From Flavisolibacter longurius (GTDB lineage Bacteria; Bacteroidota; Bacteroidia; Chitinophagales; Chitinophagaceae): DNA of 64,000 nucleotides. Positions 56,944-64,000 of this stretch are shown here, piece after piece. The notes under the pieces are model-generated. The model searched no databases, was not told the origin of the DNA, and saw only the letters and a list, made by a program, of their open reading frames with translations. A program made the translations under genes and the position numbers. The stretch spans positions 62,001 to 126,000 of the forward strand of contig JACJGO010000007.1 in NCBI GenBank assembly GCA_014163555.1. Reading direction: 5' to 3'. Positions within the stretch are counted from its first letter, which is position 1, and every line of letters starts with the position of its first letter.

Positions 56944-57847
56944 CGTTGTCATCGGTGTAAACAAGAGGGATTTATGGCTCTGTCGTATTTGTGTGGCTAG
57001 CATTCGCTACTATTATCCTGATGTAAAAATCTATCTTTTAAAGGATGAGCTCAATGGCAAGTTTTCAACAAAAGAGGTAGAAAAAAACTGGAATGTAGAG
57101 CAGATTAAGTACCCTGTTAAGCGGTTTGGCTGGGGTGCAGCAAAAATGCACTTTTTTTGCGATCAACGATTTGCAGAACGTAAGTTTTTAGTACTGGATT
57201 CAGACATCGTTATTACAGGAAGAATATTAGATGAACCTTTCTTGAAAAGATTTGATCAGGATATAATTATCAGTGAGGAATACCCGGTTAACCCAAATTC
57301 GAAATGGTTTACGCAAACCTATTTCGATTATGACGTCATTAGAAGCCATGATCCGGATTTTACATTTGGTGGGTTTACGTTTAATACAGGTCAAATCTTT
57401 TGTAAAGGCAGTTTTCTTGATCCCAAAATTGTTGAGCCTTATTTTAATTTCAACGGAATGCCCAGTTGGAAACGAATGGACCTGTTCCCATTGGTTGATC
57501 AGTCTGTTTTGAATTATGTTTTGCCCCAGCAGTTAAAATCTGGCAACATTCGTATAGGAAGACAATCGTTTATGCTGTGGAGTGAGACTGACAGGGTCAA
57601 AGGATTGAGCTTGGATGAAATTAAAAGCGGTGAAAGTCTTCCGTTTGTCATTCATTGGGCAGGGGCGTTTAGAACGCCTTTGCTAGGGAAGATGACGCGA
57701 GGTGACATTCTATCATTTTTTGAAAAAAAATATTATGAAAAGATTTTTGGGGGAGCAGTTCTCCGATATACCAGGAGAATAAAACCCTTTATTATTTATC
57801 AAATGCGAAAAGTTTATCATCAAATCAAACAAAACCTAACGAATTAG
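56930..57847 (+). CDS. GT8-like glycosyltransferase
   Basis: Predicted 305-residue protein. ISVVIGVNKRDLWLCRICVA, the DxD-type site KFLVLDSDIVITG at about 85-97, FGGFTFNTGQIFCKGSFLDP and VIHWAGAFRTPLLGKMTRGD resemble GT8-like enzymes (cation-dependent, retaining). The His-Trp-Ala-Gly stretch matches the conserved HWxG region of that fold. It is the last gene of a tightly overlapped block; a 47-base gap follows. The exact family is uncertain. Confidence 0.72.
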   Translation: MMDISVVIGVNKRDLWLCRICVASIRYYYPDVKIYLLKDELNGKFSTKEVEKNWNVEQIKYPVKRFGWGAAKMHFFCDQRFAERKFLVLDSDIVITGRILDEPFLKRFDQDIIISEEYPVNPNSKWFTQTYFDYDVIRSHDPDFTFGGFTFNTGQIFCKGSFLDPKIVEPYFNFNGMPSWKRMDLFPLVDQSVLNYVLPQQLKSGNIRIGRQSFMLWSETDRVKGLSLDEIKSGESLPFVIHWAGAFRTPLLGKMTRGDILSFFEKKYYEKIFGGAVLRYTRRIKPFIIYQMRKVYHQIKQNLTN

Positions 57848-57894
57848 GCAAGTCATACCAATATTGATTTCTTAATCTCTTAGTACTACAATGT

Positions 57895-59187
57895 TTGAAC
57901 GCAAAACTGCCTCTTGTGCAAAAAATCCTTATCATAACTCCGCATTATCCCCCTTCAAATTTGGCTGCCGTACACCGTAGCCGCTTGTTTGCTAAGCACC
58001 TCCCGGCCTTTGGTTGGGAGCCAATCATCTTAACGGTGGACGAGGACTATTACGAAGAGGCACTTGACTGGAACCTTCACAAACTACTTCCCGGTGGGCA
58101 GCGGGTAGAAAAAGTAAAAGCCCTGGCGGTCACCCGACCGCGTTTGATCGGCGATATCGGGCTGAGGGCCTTTTTCCAACTTCGTAAAAAGGCCCTGCAC
58201 CTGGTCAGGCAGCAGGATATCCGGTTTGTGTACATTACCATTCCTTCGTTTTACACGGCGTTGCTCGGGCCTTACCTGTACAGGAAGACCGGTGTGCGCT
58301 ATGGCATTGATTATATTGATCCCTGGGTACACCATTTTCCAGGTTCGGAGAAAACGTTTTCAAGGCATTGGTGGAGTACAAAGCTGGCGGCCTGGCTGGA
58401 GCCAATCGCGGTAAAAAAAGCGTCTCTGATAACAGGCGTGGCCGAAGGCTATTACCAGGGCGTGATCGAAAGAAATCCTGCATTACAGTCAACCTGTGTG
58501 TTTGGTGCCATGCCTTATGGCGGTGAGGAGGAAGATCATTCAAGGGTCGAACAAATGGCACTGGAGCCTTACCTGTTTCCGAAAAAAGAAGACGTTTTAC
58601 AACTAGTTTATGCCGGTGCTTTCCTGCCAAAGGCTTTCCGTGTATTAGAGCAGGTGTTTAAGGCGATTGCAGAAGAAAGAGGACTGTTTAAGGGCGTCGA
58701 AATTCATTTTATCGGCACAGGCAAAAAGGCAACAGACCCAACGGCTTTTTCCATAAAGCCGGTTGCTGAAAAATACGGTCTGTGGCAAACAAGTATTTTT
58801 GAACACCCTCAGCGAATTCCCTACCTCGATGTTCTGGTACACCTGCATGCCGCAGGGGGTGTGTTCATACTCGGCAGTACTGAACCTCACTACACGCCGT
58901 CGAAAGTGTACCAGGCCGTTTTAAGCAAAAAACCGGTACTGGCCGTTTTACACAAAGACAGTACCGCCTGCACAGTCATTAAAGAAGCAGCGGCAGGAAC
59001 GCTTTTGCCGTTCGATGGAGAGTCGGGGTTGCCGCAGGTAGCTGTAAACTTTCCGGCGGTCTTTACGGCGTACAAAGAAAGCCTTAATGGCCGGCAATCT
59101 TTTGCCATCAAAAAAGAGGCTTTTGAAGCCTATTCTGCTTTTGCCATCACGGGCCGGCTTGCCGGTTTGTTAAACACAGTGGCCTGA
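57895..59187 (+). CDS. GT4-like GT-B glycosyltransferase
   Basis: Predicted 430-residue protein. ILIITPHYPPSNLAAVHRSR is a typical opening of a GT4-type group; KHLPAFGWEPIILTVDEDYY and YGIDYIDPWVHHFPGSEKTF follow, and the donor domain has LVYAGAFLPKAFRVLEQVF and STEPHYTPSKVYQAVLSKKP. The start may be TTG at 57895 or GTG at 57916; the second gives the normal short N-terminus. GC content is back to about 50%. It ends 2 bases before the FkbM gene. Confidence 0.82.
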   Translation: MNAKLPLVQKILIITPHYPPSNLAAVHRSRLFAKHLPAFGWEPIILTVDEDYYEEALDWNLHKLLPGGQRVEKVKALAVTRPRLIGDIGLRAFFQLRKKALHLVRQQDIRFVYITIPSFYTALLGPYLYRKTGVRYGIDYIDPWVHHFPGSEKTFSRHWWSTKLAAWLEPIAVKKASLITGVAEGYYQGVIERNPALQSTCVFGAMPYGGEEEDHSRVEQMALEPYLFPKKEDVLQLVYAGAFLPKAFRVLEQVFKAIAEERGLFKGVEIHFIGTGKKATDPTAFSIKPVAEKYGLWQTSIFEHPQRIPYLDVLVHLHAAGGVFILGSTEPHYTPSKVYQAVLSKKPVLAVLHKDSTACTVIKEAAAGTLLPFDGESGLPQVAVNFPAVFTAYKESLNGRQSFAIKKEAFEAYSAFAITGRLAGLLNTVA

Positions 59188-59189
59188 CC

Positions 59190-60035
59190 ATGCGATTTTT
59201 CCGGCTAACGAAACAGATTTTTCGCTACATCAACGAAAGCCCTTCCAACAAAGGGCAAAAATTGTATCGCTTTTTCCTGGCCATTCTCTGGCAGGTCTAT
59301 AAAAGAACGGTTGGGCTTCCCCTGGTCTCGAAGCTTGACAATGGTGCCAGCTTTATCTTATTGCCAAATTCCACCAACAGTACCGGAAATATTTATGTCA
59401 AGACATATGAGGCGGAATACATTTATTTTTTGCGCAAACAGGTAGAAAGGGGCGGAGTGTTGCTGGATATCGGGGCCCACATGGGCCTGTACACACTTCT
59501 TTTAAAGGACAGGTTTTCTGCCGGCTACTGCTTTGAACCGGCAGGAGATAACTTCCGGGCCCTGCGAAATAATATGGCCCTCAATGAGCTTACAAACGTT
59601 TTTGAATGCATCAACATGGCCGTTTCCAATATGAATGGTGAAGCCAGCTTGGAAATAACCGGGGCGTATTCCGGAATGAATGGCCTGACAGACAGGACCG
59701 GAAGTGCAGCGACCGTAACGGTGAAAACGACTACAGTGGATAGCTTTGTAAAAGAGCGAGATATAGAAGAGAAGATCACCCTGATCAAGATCGACACGGA
59801 AGGGCACGAAGTAAACGTTTTAAAGGGCGCCAGGGAAACTTTACGAAATAACCCGGCCACGCTTGTTTTGTTTGAGAATTCCGAACTGCCGTCAATTATC
59901 CGGATCTTTGACGAGCTTTCCTTTACCGTATATGGGATCAGAAAAGACGGTACACCGAGTCGGAGGCCTGTAGACTTGGCAAGCTCCTACAACCTGGTAG
60001 CAGTTGGTCCGCATCATCCCCTTCAAAAGCAATAA
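59190..60035 (+). CDS. FkbM-family methyltransferase (copy 5 of 5)
   Basis: Predicted 281-residue methyltransferase: GVLLDIGAHMGLYTLLLKDR at about 88-107, YCFEPAGDNFRALRNNM and ITLIKIDTEGHEVNVLKGAR near 196. The N-terminal 60 residues are basic and helical. It is GC-rich, unlike the two FkbM copies in islet 1, so it has a different history. It is coupled to the upstream GT-B gene by a 2-base gap. Confidence 0.9.
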   Translation: MRFFRLTKQIFRYINESPSNKGQKLYRFFLAILWQVYKRTVGLPLVSKLDNGASFILLPNSTNSTGNIYVKTYEAEYIYFLRKQVERGGVLLDIGAHMGLYTLLLKDRFSAGYCFEPAGDNFRALRNNMALNELTNVFECINMAVSNMNGEASLEITGAYSGMNGLTDRTGSAATVTVKTTTVDSFVKERDIEEKITLIKIDTEGHEVNVLKGARETLRNNPATLVLFENSELPSIIRIFDELSFTVYGIRKDGTPSRRPVDLASSYNLVAVGPHHPLQKQ

Positions 60036-60039
60036 ATTG

Positions 60040-60915
60040 ATGAACAAGAGCCTTGTGTATGTATCCTTTCCAAAAACCGGTCTTGGCAACCTGTTGCTTG
60101 TCTGGTCCCGGGCGAGGCTGTTCAGCCACTTGAACGGGCTTCCCCTGGTTACATCCAGCTGGTGGGGGATTCGGTGGGGGAGCTGGCTGCGTAATGAAAA
60201 CAGGAAGCGGCTTTATTATGGTTACTTCAGGGAAAGTTCCCTGGTTGACAAGCTGAAGGTAGTCGCCTTCAAAGGCCTTGCAGAGGTGGTACAGGAACCG
60301 GTTTTAAAAAAAGAAAACAACAACAAGAAAAAGGTGTTATACCGCTTCTCCTCGGTTGTCACCCAGGACAGCTTGTTTGGGGAAATACAGCCTTACCGAG
60401 AGTTTATCAAGGCAGAATTGTACCGGATGATCCATCAAAACCTGCTGTCGGCACTTGCCTGTTATGAAAAACCGGTAATGGCTGTGCACATTCGCAGGGG
60501 CGATTTTAAATATGGCAATCCCCTTACATCGGAAGAGTTTTTTATTCGCTGCATCCGGTTTGTGCGGACCACAATAAAACAAGAATTACCCGTCACTGTT
60601 TTTACGGATGCAGATCCCAGTGAGATCCGGCAGGTGATGGCGCTGAATAATATCCGGTTAGCAGAAAAAAAGCCCGACATTCTGGATATGCTGCTGTTGA
60701 GCCAAAGCCGGGTTATGGTGCTATCGCAAAGCAGTACATTCAGCTATTGGGCTGCCTTTCTTTCGGATGCCATTGTCATCCGGCCGGAGGGCGACTGGCA
60801 GAAACAGATCCGCCCCGATGCTGTAAATAAACATAAATTCGAAGGAATGGTGGCCATTGATGATCCATCATCGCTAGTACGACTTTCCTTCGCCTTAGAG
60901 AAAGAAGAATGGTAA
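60040..60915 (+). CDS. GT11-like (alpha-1,2-fucosyltransferase-like) protein
   Basis: Predicted 291-residue protein. VYVSFPKTGLGNLLLVWSRA resembles the N-terminal glycine loop of GT11-type enzymes. The motif VMAVHIRRGDF at about 147-157 is the GDP-fucose-binding HxRRxD of this superfamily, and LSQSSTFSYWAAFLSDAIVI near 230 matches the third conserved region. The ATG at 60040, four bases after the upstream stop, is better than an ATG at 60004 inside the upstream gene. It overlaps the next GT4 by 7 bases. Fucose as donor is plausible, not shown. Confidence 0.72.
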   Translation: MNKSLVYVSFPKTGLGNLLLVWSRARLFSHLNGLPLVTSSWWGIRWGSWLRNENRKRLYYGYFRESSLVDKLKVVAFKGLAEVVQEPVLKKENNNKKKVLYRFSSVVTQDSLFGEIQPYREFIKAELYRMIHQNLLSALACYEKPVMAVHIRRGDFKYGNPLTSEEFFIRCIRFVRTTIKQELPVTVFTDADPSEIRQVMALNNIRLAEKKPDILDMLLLSQSRVMVLSQSSTFSYWAAFLSDAIVIRPEGDWQKQIRPDAVNKHKFEGMVAIDDPSSLVRLSFALEKEEW

Positions 60916-62090
60916 GCAGGTTACCAAGGCTAGCGATTCTTACCACGCATCCCATTCAATATAATGCACCCCTTTTTGCCCTGCTGGCGCAGCGCCGTAA
61001 GGTCGATATAAAGGTGTTTTATACCTGGGGCCAGTCGGAAATGGCAATTTATGATCCTGCTTTTGGCCATACACGGGTTTGGGATATTCCTATTCTGGAA
61101 GGCTATGCCCATTGTTTTGTTACCAACACAGCCAAAAATCCGGGTTCGCATCATTTCAACGGCATCAACAACCCCGAACTGGTTACACAAATACAGGCCT
61201 GGCAACCCCAGGCCATCCTGATATTTGGCTGGGCCTTTCAAAGCCATCTGGCCTGCATGCGCGTTTTTAAAGGTAAGATTCCTGTTTTTTTCCGGGGCGA
61301 TTCAACCCTGCTGGACGAAACCCCCTCGTTAAAAACGGTTGGGAGAAGGCTCTTCCTACGTTGGGTGTACCGGCACATTGACTTAGCCTTTTATGTAGGT
61401 GAGCACAACAAGACATATTTTAAAAAGCATGGACTGAGTACTGCCCGGTTGGCATATGCACCCCATGCCGTAGACAATAACCGGTTTGCACAATTAGGCC
61501 AAACTGAAGAAGCGGAAACAGCCCGGTGGCGCACCCGGCTTGGGTTGAAGCAAACGGATTGGGTAGTCCTGTTTGTGGGTAAGCTGGAAGAGAAAAAAAA
61601 CCCGGCGTTTATACTGCAATTGGCAGAAAGGCTGAAAGACCCGGGCATCAAATTCCTCTTGGTAGGCAATGGAAGGCTGGAAAAAGATTTGAAAGCGCAG
61701 GCTACAGACAGTCGGGTAATCTTTCTCGACTTTCAGAACCAGTCGCAAATGCCGCTCGTCTACCGCTTGGGGCAGGTGTTGGTGCTGCCCAGTAAAGGTC
61801 CGGGTGAAACCTGGGGGCTTGCGGCCAATGAAGCCATGGCCTGCGGGCTGCCGGTGATCCTTTCGGAAAAAGTTGGCAGTGCGCCGGACCTGGTGGGCGA
61901 CAAAGAAACGGGTTTGGTCTTTTCTACGGGCGATGTTGACAGCGTGGCCAGCTATATTTGTAAGCTTCAAAAGGATGGGACTTTTTATGAAAGAACAAGT
62001 GAAAACGCAAGACAGCATATCCGGTCCTTCTGTTTTGAAAAGGTAGCAGAAGCCATTGAAGAACAAATGCAGGAAATAGCAGCAAAATAA
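60909..62090 (+). CDS. GT4-family glycosyltransferase
   Basis: Predicted 393-residue GT-B enzyme: RLAILTTHPIQYNAPLFALL is a typical opening; FRGDSTLLDETP, YAPHAVDNNRF, VLFVGKLEEKKNPAFILQLA and the donor loop LPSKGPGETWGLAANEAMAC at about 295-314 follow. It is GC-rich. Four bases separate it from the polymerase-like gene, so it is co-transcribed. Confidence 0.92.
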   Translation: MVSRLPRLAILTTHPIQYNAPLFALLAQRRKVDIKVFYTWGQSEMAIYDPAFGHTRVWDIPILEGYAHCFVTNTAKNPGSHHFNGINNPELVTQIQAWQPQAILIFGWAFQSHLACMRVFKGKIPVFFRGDSTLLDETPSLKTVGRRLFLRWVYRHIDLAFYVGEHNKTYFKKHGLSTARLAYAPHAVDNNRFAQLGQTEEAETARWRTRLGLKQTDWVVLFVGKLEEKKNPAFILQLAERLKDPGIKFLLVGNGRLEKDLKAQATDSRVIFLDFQNQSQMPLVYRLGQVLVLPSKGPGETWGLAANEAMACGLPVILSEKVGSAPDLVGDKETGLVFSTGDVDSVASYICKLQKDGTFYERTSENARQHIRSFCFEKVAEAIEEQMQEIAAK

Positions 62091-62093
62091 GGC

Positions 62094-63497
62094 ATGCGTT
62101 ATGTGATTCTCACCATCATCTGTTTGGGCTTGTATGCTGTTGTTGGCCTGGGCTTTCTCAGCAGCCTGGCCATCGCCCTTTGGATCTGGTTCCTGCAGGA
62201 ACTGTTTGAGAATTCCAATGACAGTATCGCCTTTAAGGAATTTATCCTGACACTCTATGGGATGAACTACCTGTTTTCACCCGCCTTTTCCTACCTGAAC
62301 GATGTTAGCAGTGTGTACCGGATGAAGATCCCGGAAGAGGACTATTTTCTCCTGGCCATCCCTTCCATGCTCCTGTTGCGGGCCGGGATGAATCTAATTA
62401 AAACGCCGATCTTTCAATTTCATTTTCGCACGGTGCAGTTGCAGTCGGTACTGAACCAAAATGTACTGGTTACCTGGCTCTACGCCGGAACGGTGATCCG
62501 CTTTTTTAATTCCTATATCCCGGGCGATCTGTCCTTCTTTTTTTACCTCCTGAGCAGCGTACGGTTTGTAGCCGCCTACGGGCTTTTTGTGATGGATGCC
62601 CGGCGGTACAAATGGCACCTCGTGGCGATCCTTTTCCTGGAGCTCCTGATGGCCCTTCAACAGGGGATGTTCCACGATTTTGCCATGTGGCTGATCTTTT
62701 TCGGCATTTTCTGGGTTTACATCAAAAAACCTTCCCGCAACCTGAAGCTGGCGCTGGGGGTGGGTGCTGCCTTTCTTTTTTTCATGATCCAGGTGGCCAA
62801 ATCCGAATTCCGTTCCAGCCTGGGTACCAATCAGGAGGCCTCGGGGTTGGCTCTTTTTCAGAATGCGGTGGAAAAAAACATGCAAAGCGAAGAGGGTCTG
62901 TTCAGCAGCGCCAATACCCAGGGTTCCATGACAAGAGCCAACCAGGCCTGGATCTTTGCCAGTACGGTCAATTATATGGATCATTTCGGTGACCGGCAGG
63001 GGGTGGCCCTTCTGGGCGAATATGCCAAGGCCGCCTTTCTGCCCCGGTTTGTGGCGCCTGATAAAATGAAGGCCGGTGACAAAACAATCTTTAACCGTTT
63101 TTCGGGGCACCGGGTAAATTCCGGGACTTCGATGGGCCTGGGCTTTTTTGCCGACGGGTACATTGCCTACGGGCCCATGGGTACCTATGCCTTTGCCTTT
63201 CTCCTGGGGCTGATCTTTGCCGGCGTGTTCAAGCTGGTGGAAGGCTGGTCCCGCATCTCGCCTTTTTTTATCCTGCTGATGTTTCCCATCCTCCACTACG
63301 CCGTGCGGCCGGATTGTGAAACGCAGACGGTGATGGGACATATTGTCAAAGGCATATTTGTGTTTGGCTGCCTGATGTGGTATTACAGTGTCTATTTTGC
63401 CAAAGTAGTTGACCAGATTGCAAAAGACCAGGCGCTGACCGATGTTTGGAAAAGGAGGCTGGCCGCAGCCCAAAAACGAAAAACCGGCGTACAGTGA
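62094..63497 (+). CDS. Multi-spanning membrane protein, Wzy-like polysaccharide polymerase candidate
   Basis: Predicted 467-residue inner-membrane protein with about ten hydrophobic helices (for example at 3-34, 83-101, 145-166, 172-210, 218-234, 345-378, 384-400, 408-433). A large hydrophilic loop at about 235-345 contains FRSSLGTNQEASG and FNRFSGHRVNSGTSMGLGFF; such a large loop near the C-terminal third is typical of O-antigen or EPS polymerases. Sequence conservation in that group is low, so the call rests on topology and position at the end of a glycosyltransferase array. If correct, it sits oddly beside an ABC exporter, which normally needs no Wzy. It overlaps the next gene by 4 bases (GTGA). 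Confidence 0.65.
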   Translation: MRYVILTIICLGLYAVVGLGFLSSLAIALWIWFLQELFENSNDSIAFKEFILTLYGMNYLFSPAFSYLNDVSSVYRMKIPEEDYFLLAIPSMLLLRAGMNLIKTPIFQFHFRTVQLQSVLNQNVLVTWLYAGTVIRFFNSYIPGDLSFFFYLLSSVRFVAAYGLFVMDARRYKWHLVAILFLELLMALQQGMFHDFAMWLIFFGIFWVYIKKPSRNLKLALGVGAAFLFFMIQVAKSEFRSSLGTNQEASGLALFQNAVEKNMQSEEGLFSSANTQGSMTRANQAWIFASTVNYMDHFGDRQGVALLGEYAKAAFLPRFVAPDKMKAGDKTIFNRFSGHRVNSGTSMGLGFFADGYIAYGPMGTYAFAFLLGLIFAGVFKLVEGWSRISPFFILLMFPILHYAVRPDCETQTVMGHIVKGIFVFGCLMWYYSVYFAKVVDQIAKDQALTDVWKRRLAAAQKRKTGVQ

Positions 63498-64000
63498 CCC
63501 TCACCATTTATATCGACTGGTTCCTGCCCGCCTACAAGGCCGGCGGCCCGGTGCAAACGGTGGCCAACCTGGTGGCCCGGCCCTTGCCCGGCTGGCAATA
63601 CCGGATCATCACCTCCAACCGGGAATGGGATGGTACGGTCATCAATGTCATGGCCAATCAGTGGCTTTCCTACAATCCCTGGACAAAGGTCTATTATGCC
63701 TCCCGCGGGACTTCCGCGAAGCAGTTGGGAGAGGAATCTGCGATACTTTATCTCAACGGCATCTACTCCTGGTCCTATGTGCTGAAACCCCTCCTGTTTT
63801 CAAAAGCAGGAAAAAAGATCCTGGCGCCCCGGGGCATGCTGCTGGAAGGCGCCCTCTCACAGAAGGCCTGGAAAAAAAGGCTTTATTTACAGCTTTGGAA
63901 ATGGGCAGGTCTGCACCGCAGGGTGGCCTTTCATGCCACGGACGGGGCAGAGGAAGCCGCCATCAAAAAGGTTTTTGGGGCGGGGGTAAAAGTGTACCAG
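63494..64000 (+). CDS. GT4-family glycosyltransferase, cut by the window edge
   Basis: The first 169 codons of an open frame that runs off the window. It starts at GTG 63494, overlapping the stop of the polymerase-like gene (GTGA). It reads TIYIDWFLPAYKAGGPVQTV (GT4-type glycine loop), RIITSNREWDG, LYLNGIYSWSYVLKPLLFSK, ILAPRGMLLEGALSQKAWKK and VAFHATDGAEEAAIKKVFG, all typical of the acceptor half of one GT4 subgroup. No stop codon occurs before position 64000. The donor domain is outside the window. Confidence 0.88.
   Translation, partial: MTLTIYIDWFLPAYKAGGPVQTVANLVARPLPGWQYRIITSNREWDGTVINVMANQWLSYNPWTKVYYASRGTSAKQLGEESAILYLNGIYSWSYVLKPLLFSKAGKKILAPRGMLLEGALSQKAWKKRLYLQLWKWAGLHRRVAFHATDGAEEAAIKKVFGAGVKVYQ

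Noticed and set aside
62394-63473. 359-codon open frame on the minus strand opposite the polymerase-like gene
   Set aside because: It lies wholly inside a well-supported multi-spanning membrane protein and is His/Gln/Gly/Lys-rich without domains, as expected for the complement of GC-rich membrane-protein codons.

Overview
The window reads as one continuous, plus-strand surface locus from a member of the Bacteroidota, most likely a Chitinophagales-type organism. The signs are four huge secreted proteins that end in a type IX secretion (T9SS) sorting domain with a YPNPV-type motif, promoter boxes resembling the Bacteroidota TAnnTTTG element, very few Shine-Dalgarno sequences, frequent TTG and GTG starts, a UpxY/RfaH-like NusG paralogue, and a small protein with a PID-CTERM-like tail. 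No tRNA, rRNA, CRISPR array, transposase or phage gene was seen. Every gene I accept is on the + strand.

Region 1 (1-25,453) carries four giant T9SS substrates of 1120, 1690, 3541 and 1361 residues. Their N-terminal halves differ (beta-strand-rich passenger repeats, a glycine-rich head, Ig/PKD-like modules), but all four share a closely related C-terminal module of about 600 residues before the sorting domain. The 3541-residue protein contains an apparently perfect 1.1-kb in-frame direct repeat and a second tandem repeat of 98 residues. A 101-residue PID-CTERM-like protein lies between the first two. The giants are separated by non-coding leaders of about 0.4-0.75 kb. Strong hairpin terminators follow the first and third.

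Region 2 (25,454-36,609) starts the exopolysaccharide or O-polysaccharide operon: a Wza-like outer-membrane export lipoprotein, a Wzc-like tyrosine autokinase with a long Gly-Tyr tail, a UpxY-like antiterminator, a frameshifted four-helix-bundle (S23-type) gene, an asparagine synthetase-like amidotransferase, a GT4 glycosyltransferase, then an ABC exporter (Wzm permease and Wzt ATPase) with a methyltransferase between its two genes.

Region 3 (36,596-64,000) is a long, tightly packed array of glycosyltransferases (GT2, GT4, GT8-like, GT11-like, GT61, WbsX-like, STELLO-like) interleaved with five FkbM-type methyltransferases and one further methyltransferase. It ends with a polymerase-like membrane protein and a GT4 gene cut by the window edge. 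Two AT-rich islets (about 35.94-41.52 kb and 48.3-50.95 kb) have edges that mostly fall inside genes, including wzt, which suggests the specificity genes were replaced by recombination.

A working model (inference) is that the operon builds a highly methylated, complex surface glycan, that its ABC/Wza/Wzc machinery exports it, and that the T9SS giants are surface or matrix proteins of the same envelope layer. No initiating sugar-phosphate transferase, flippase, exosortase or T9SS structural gene is visible in the window.
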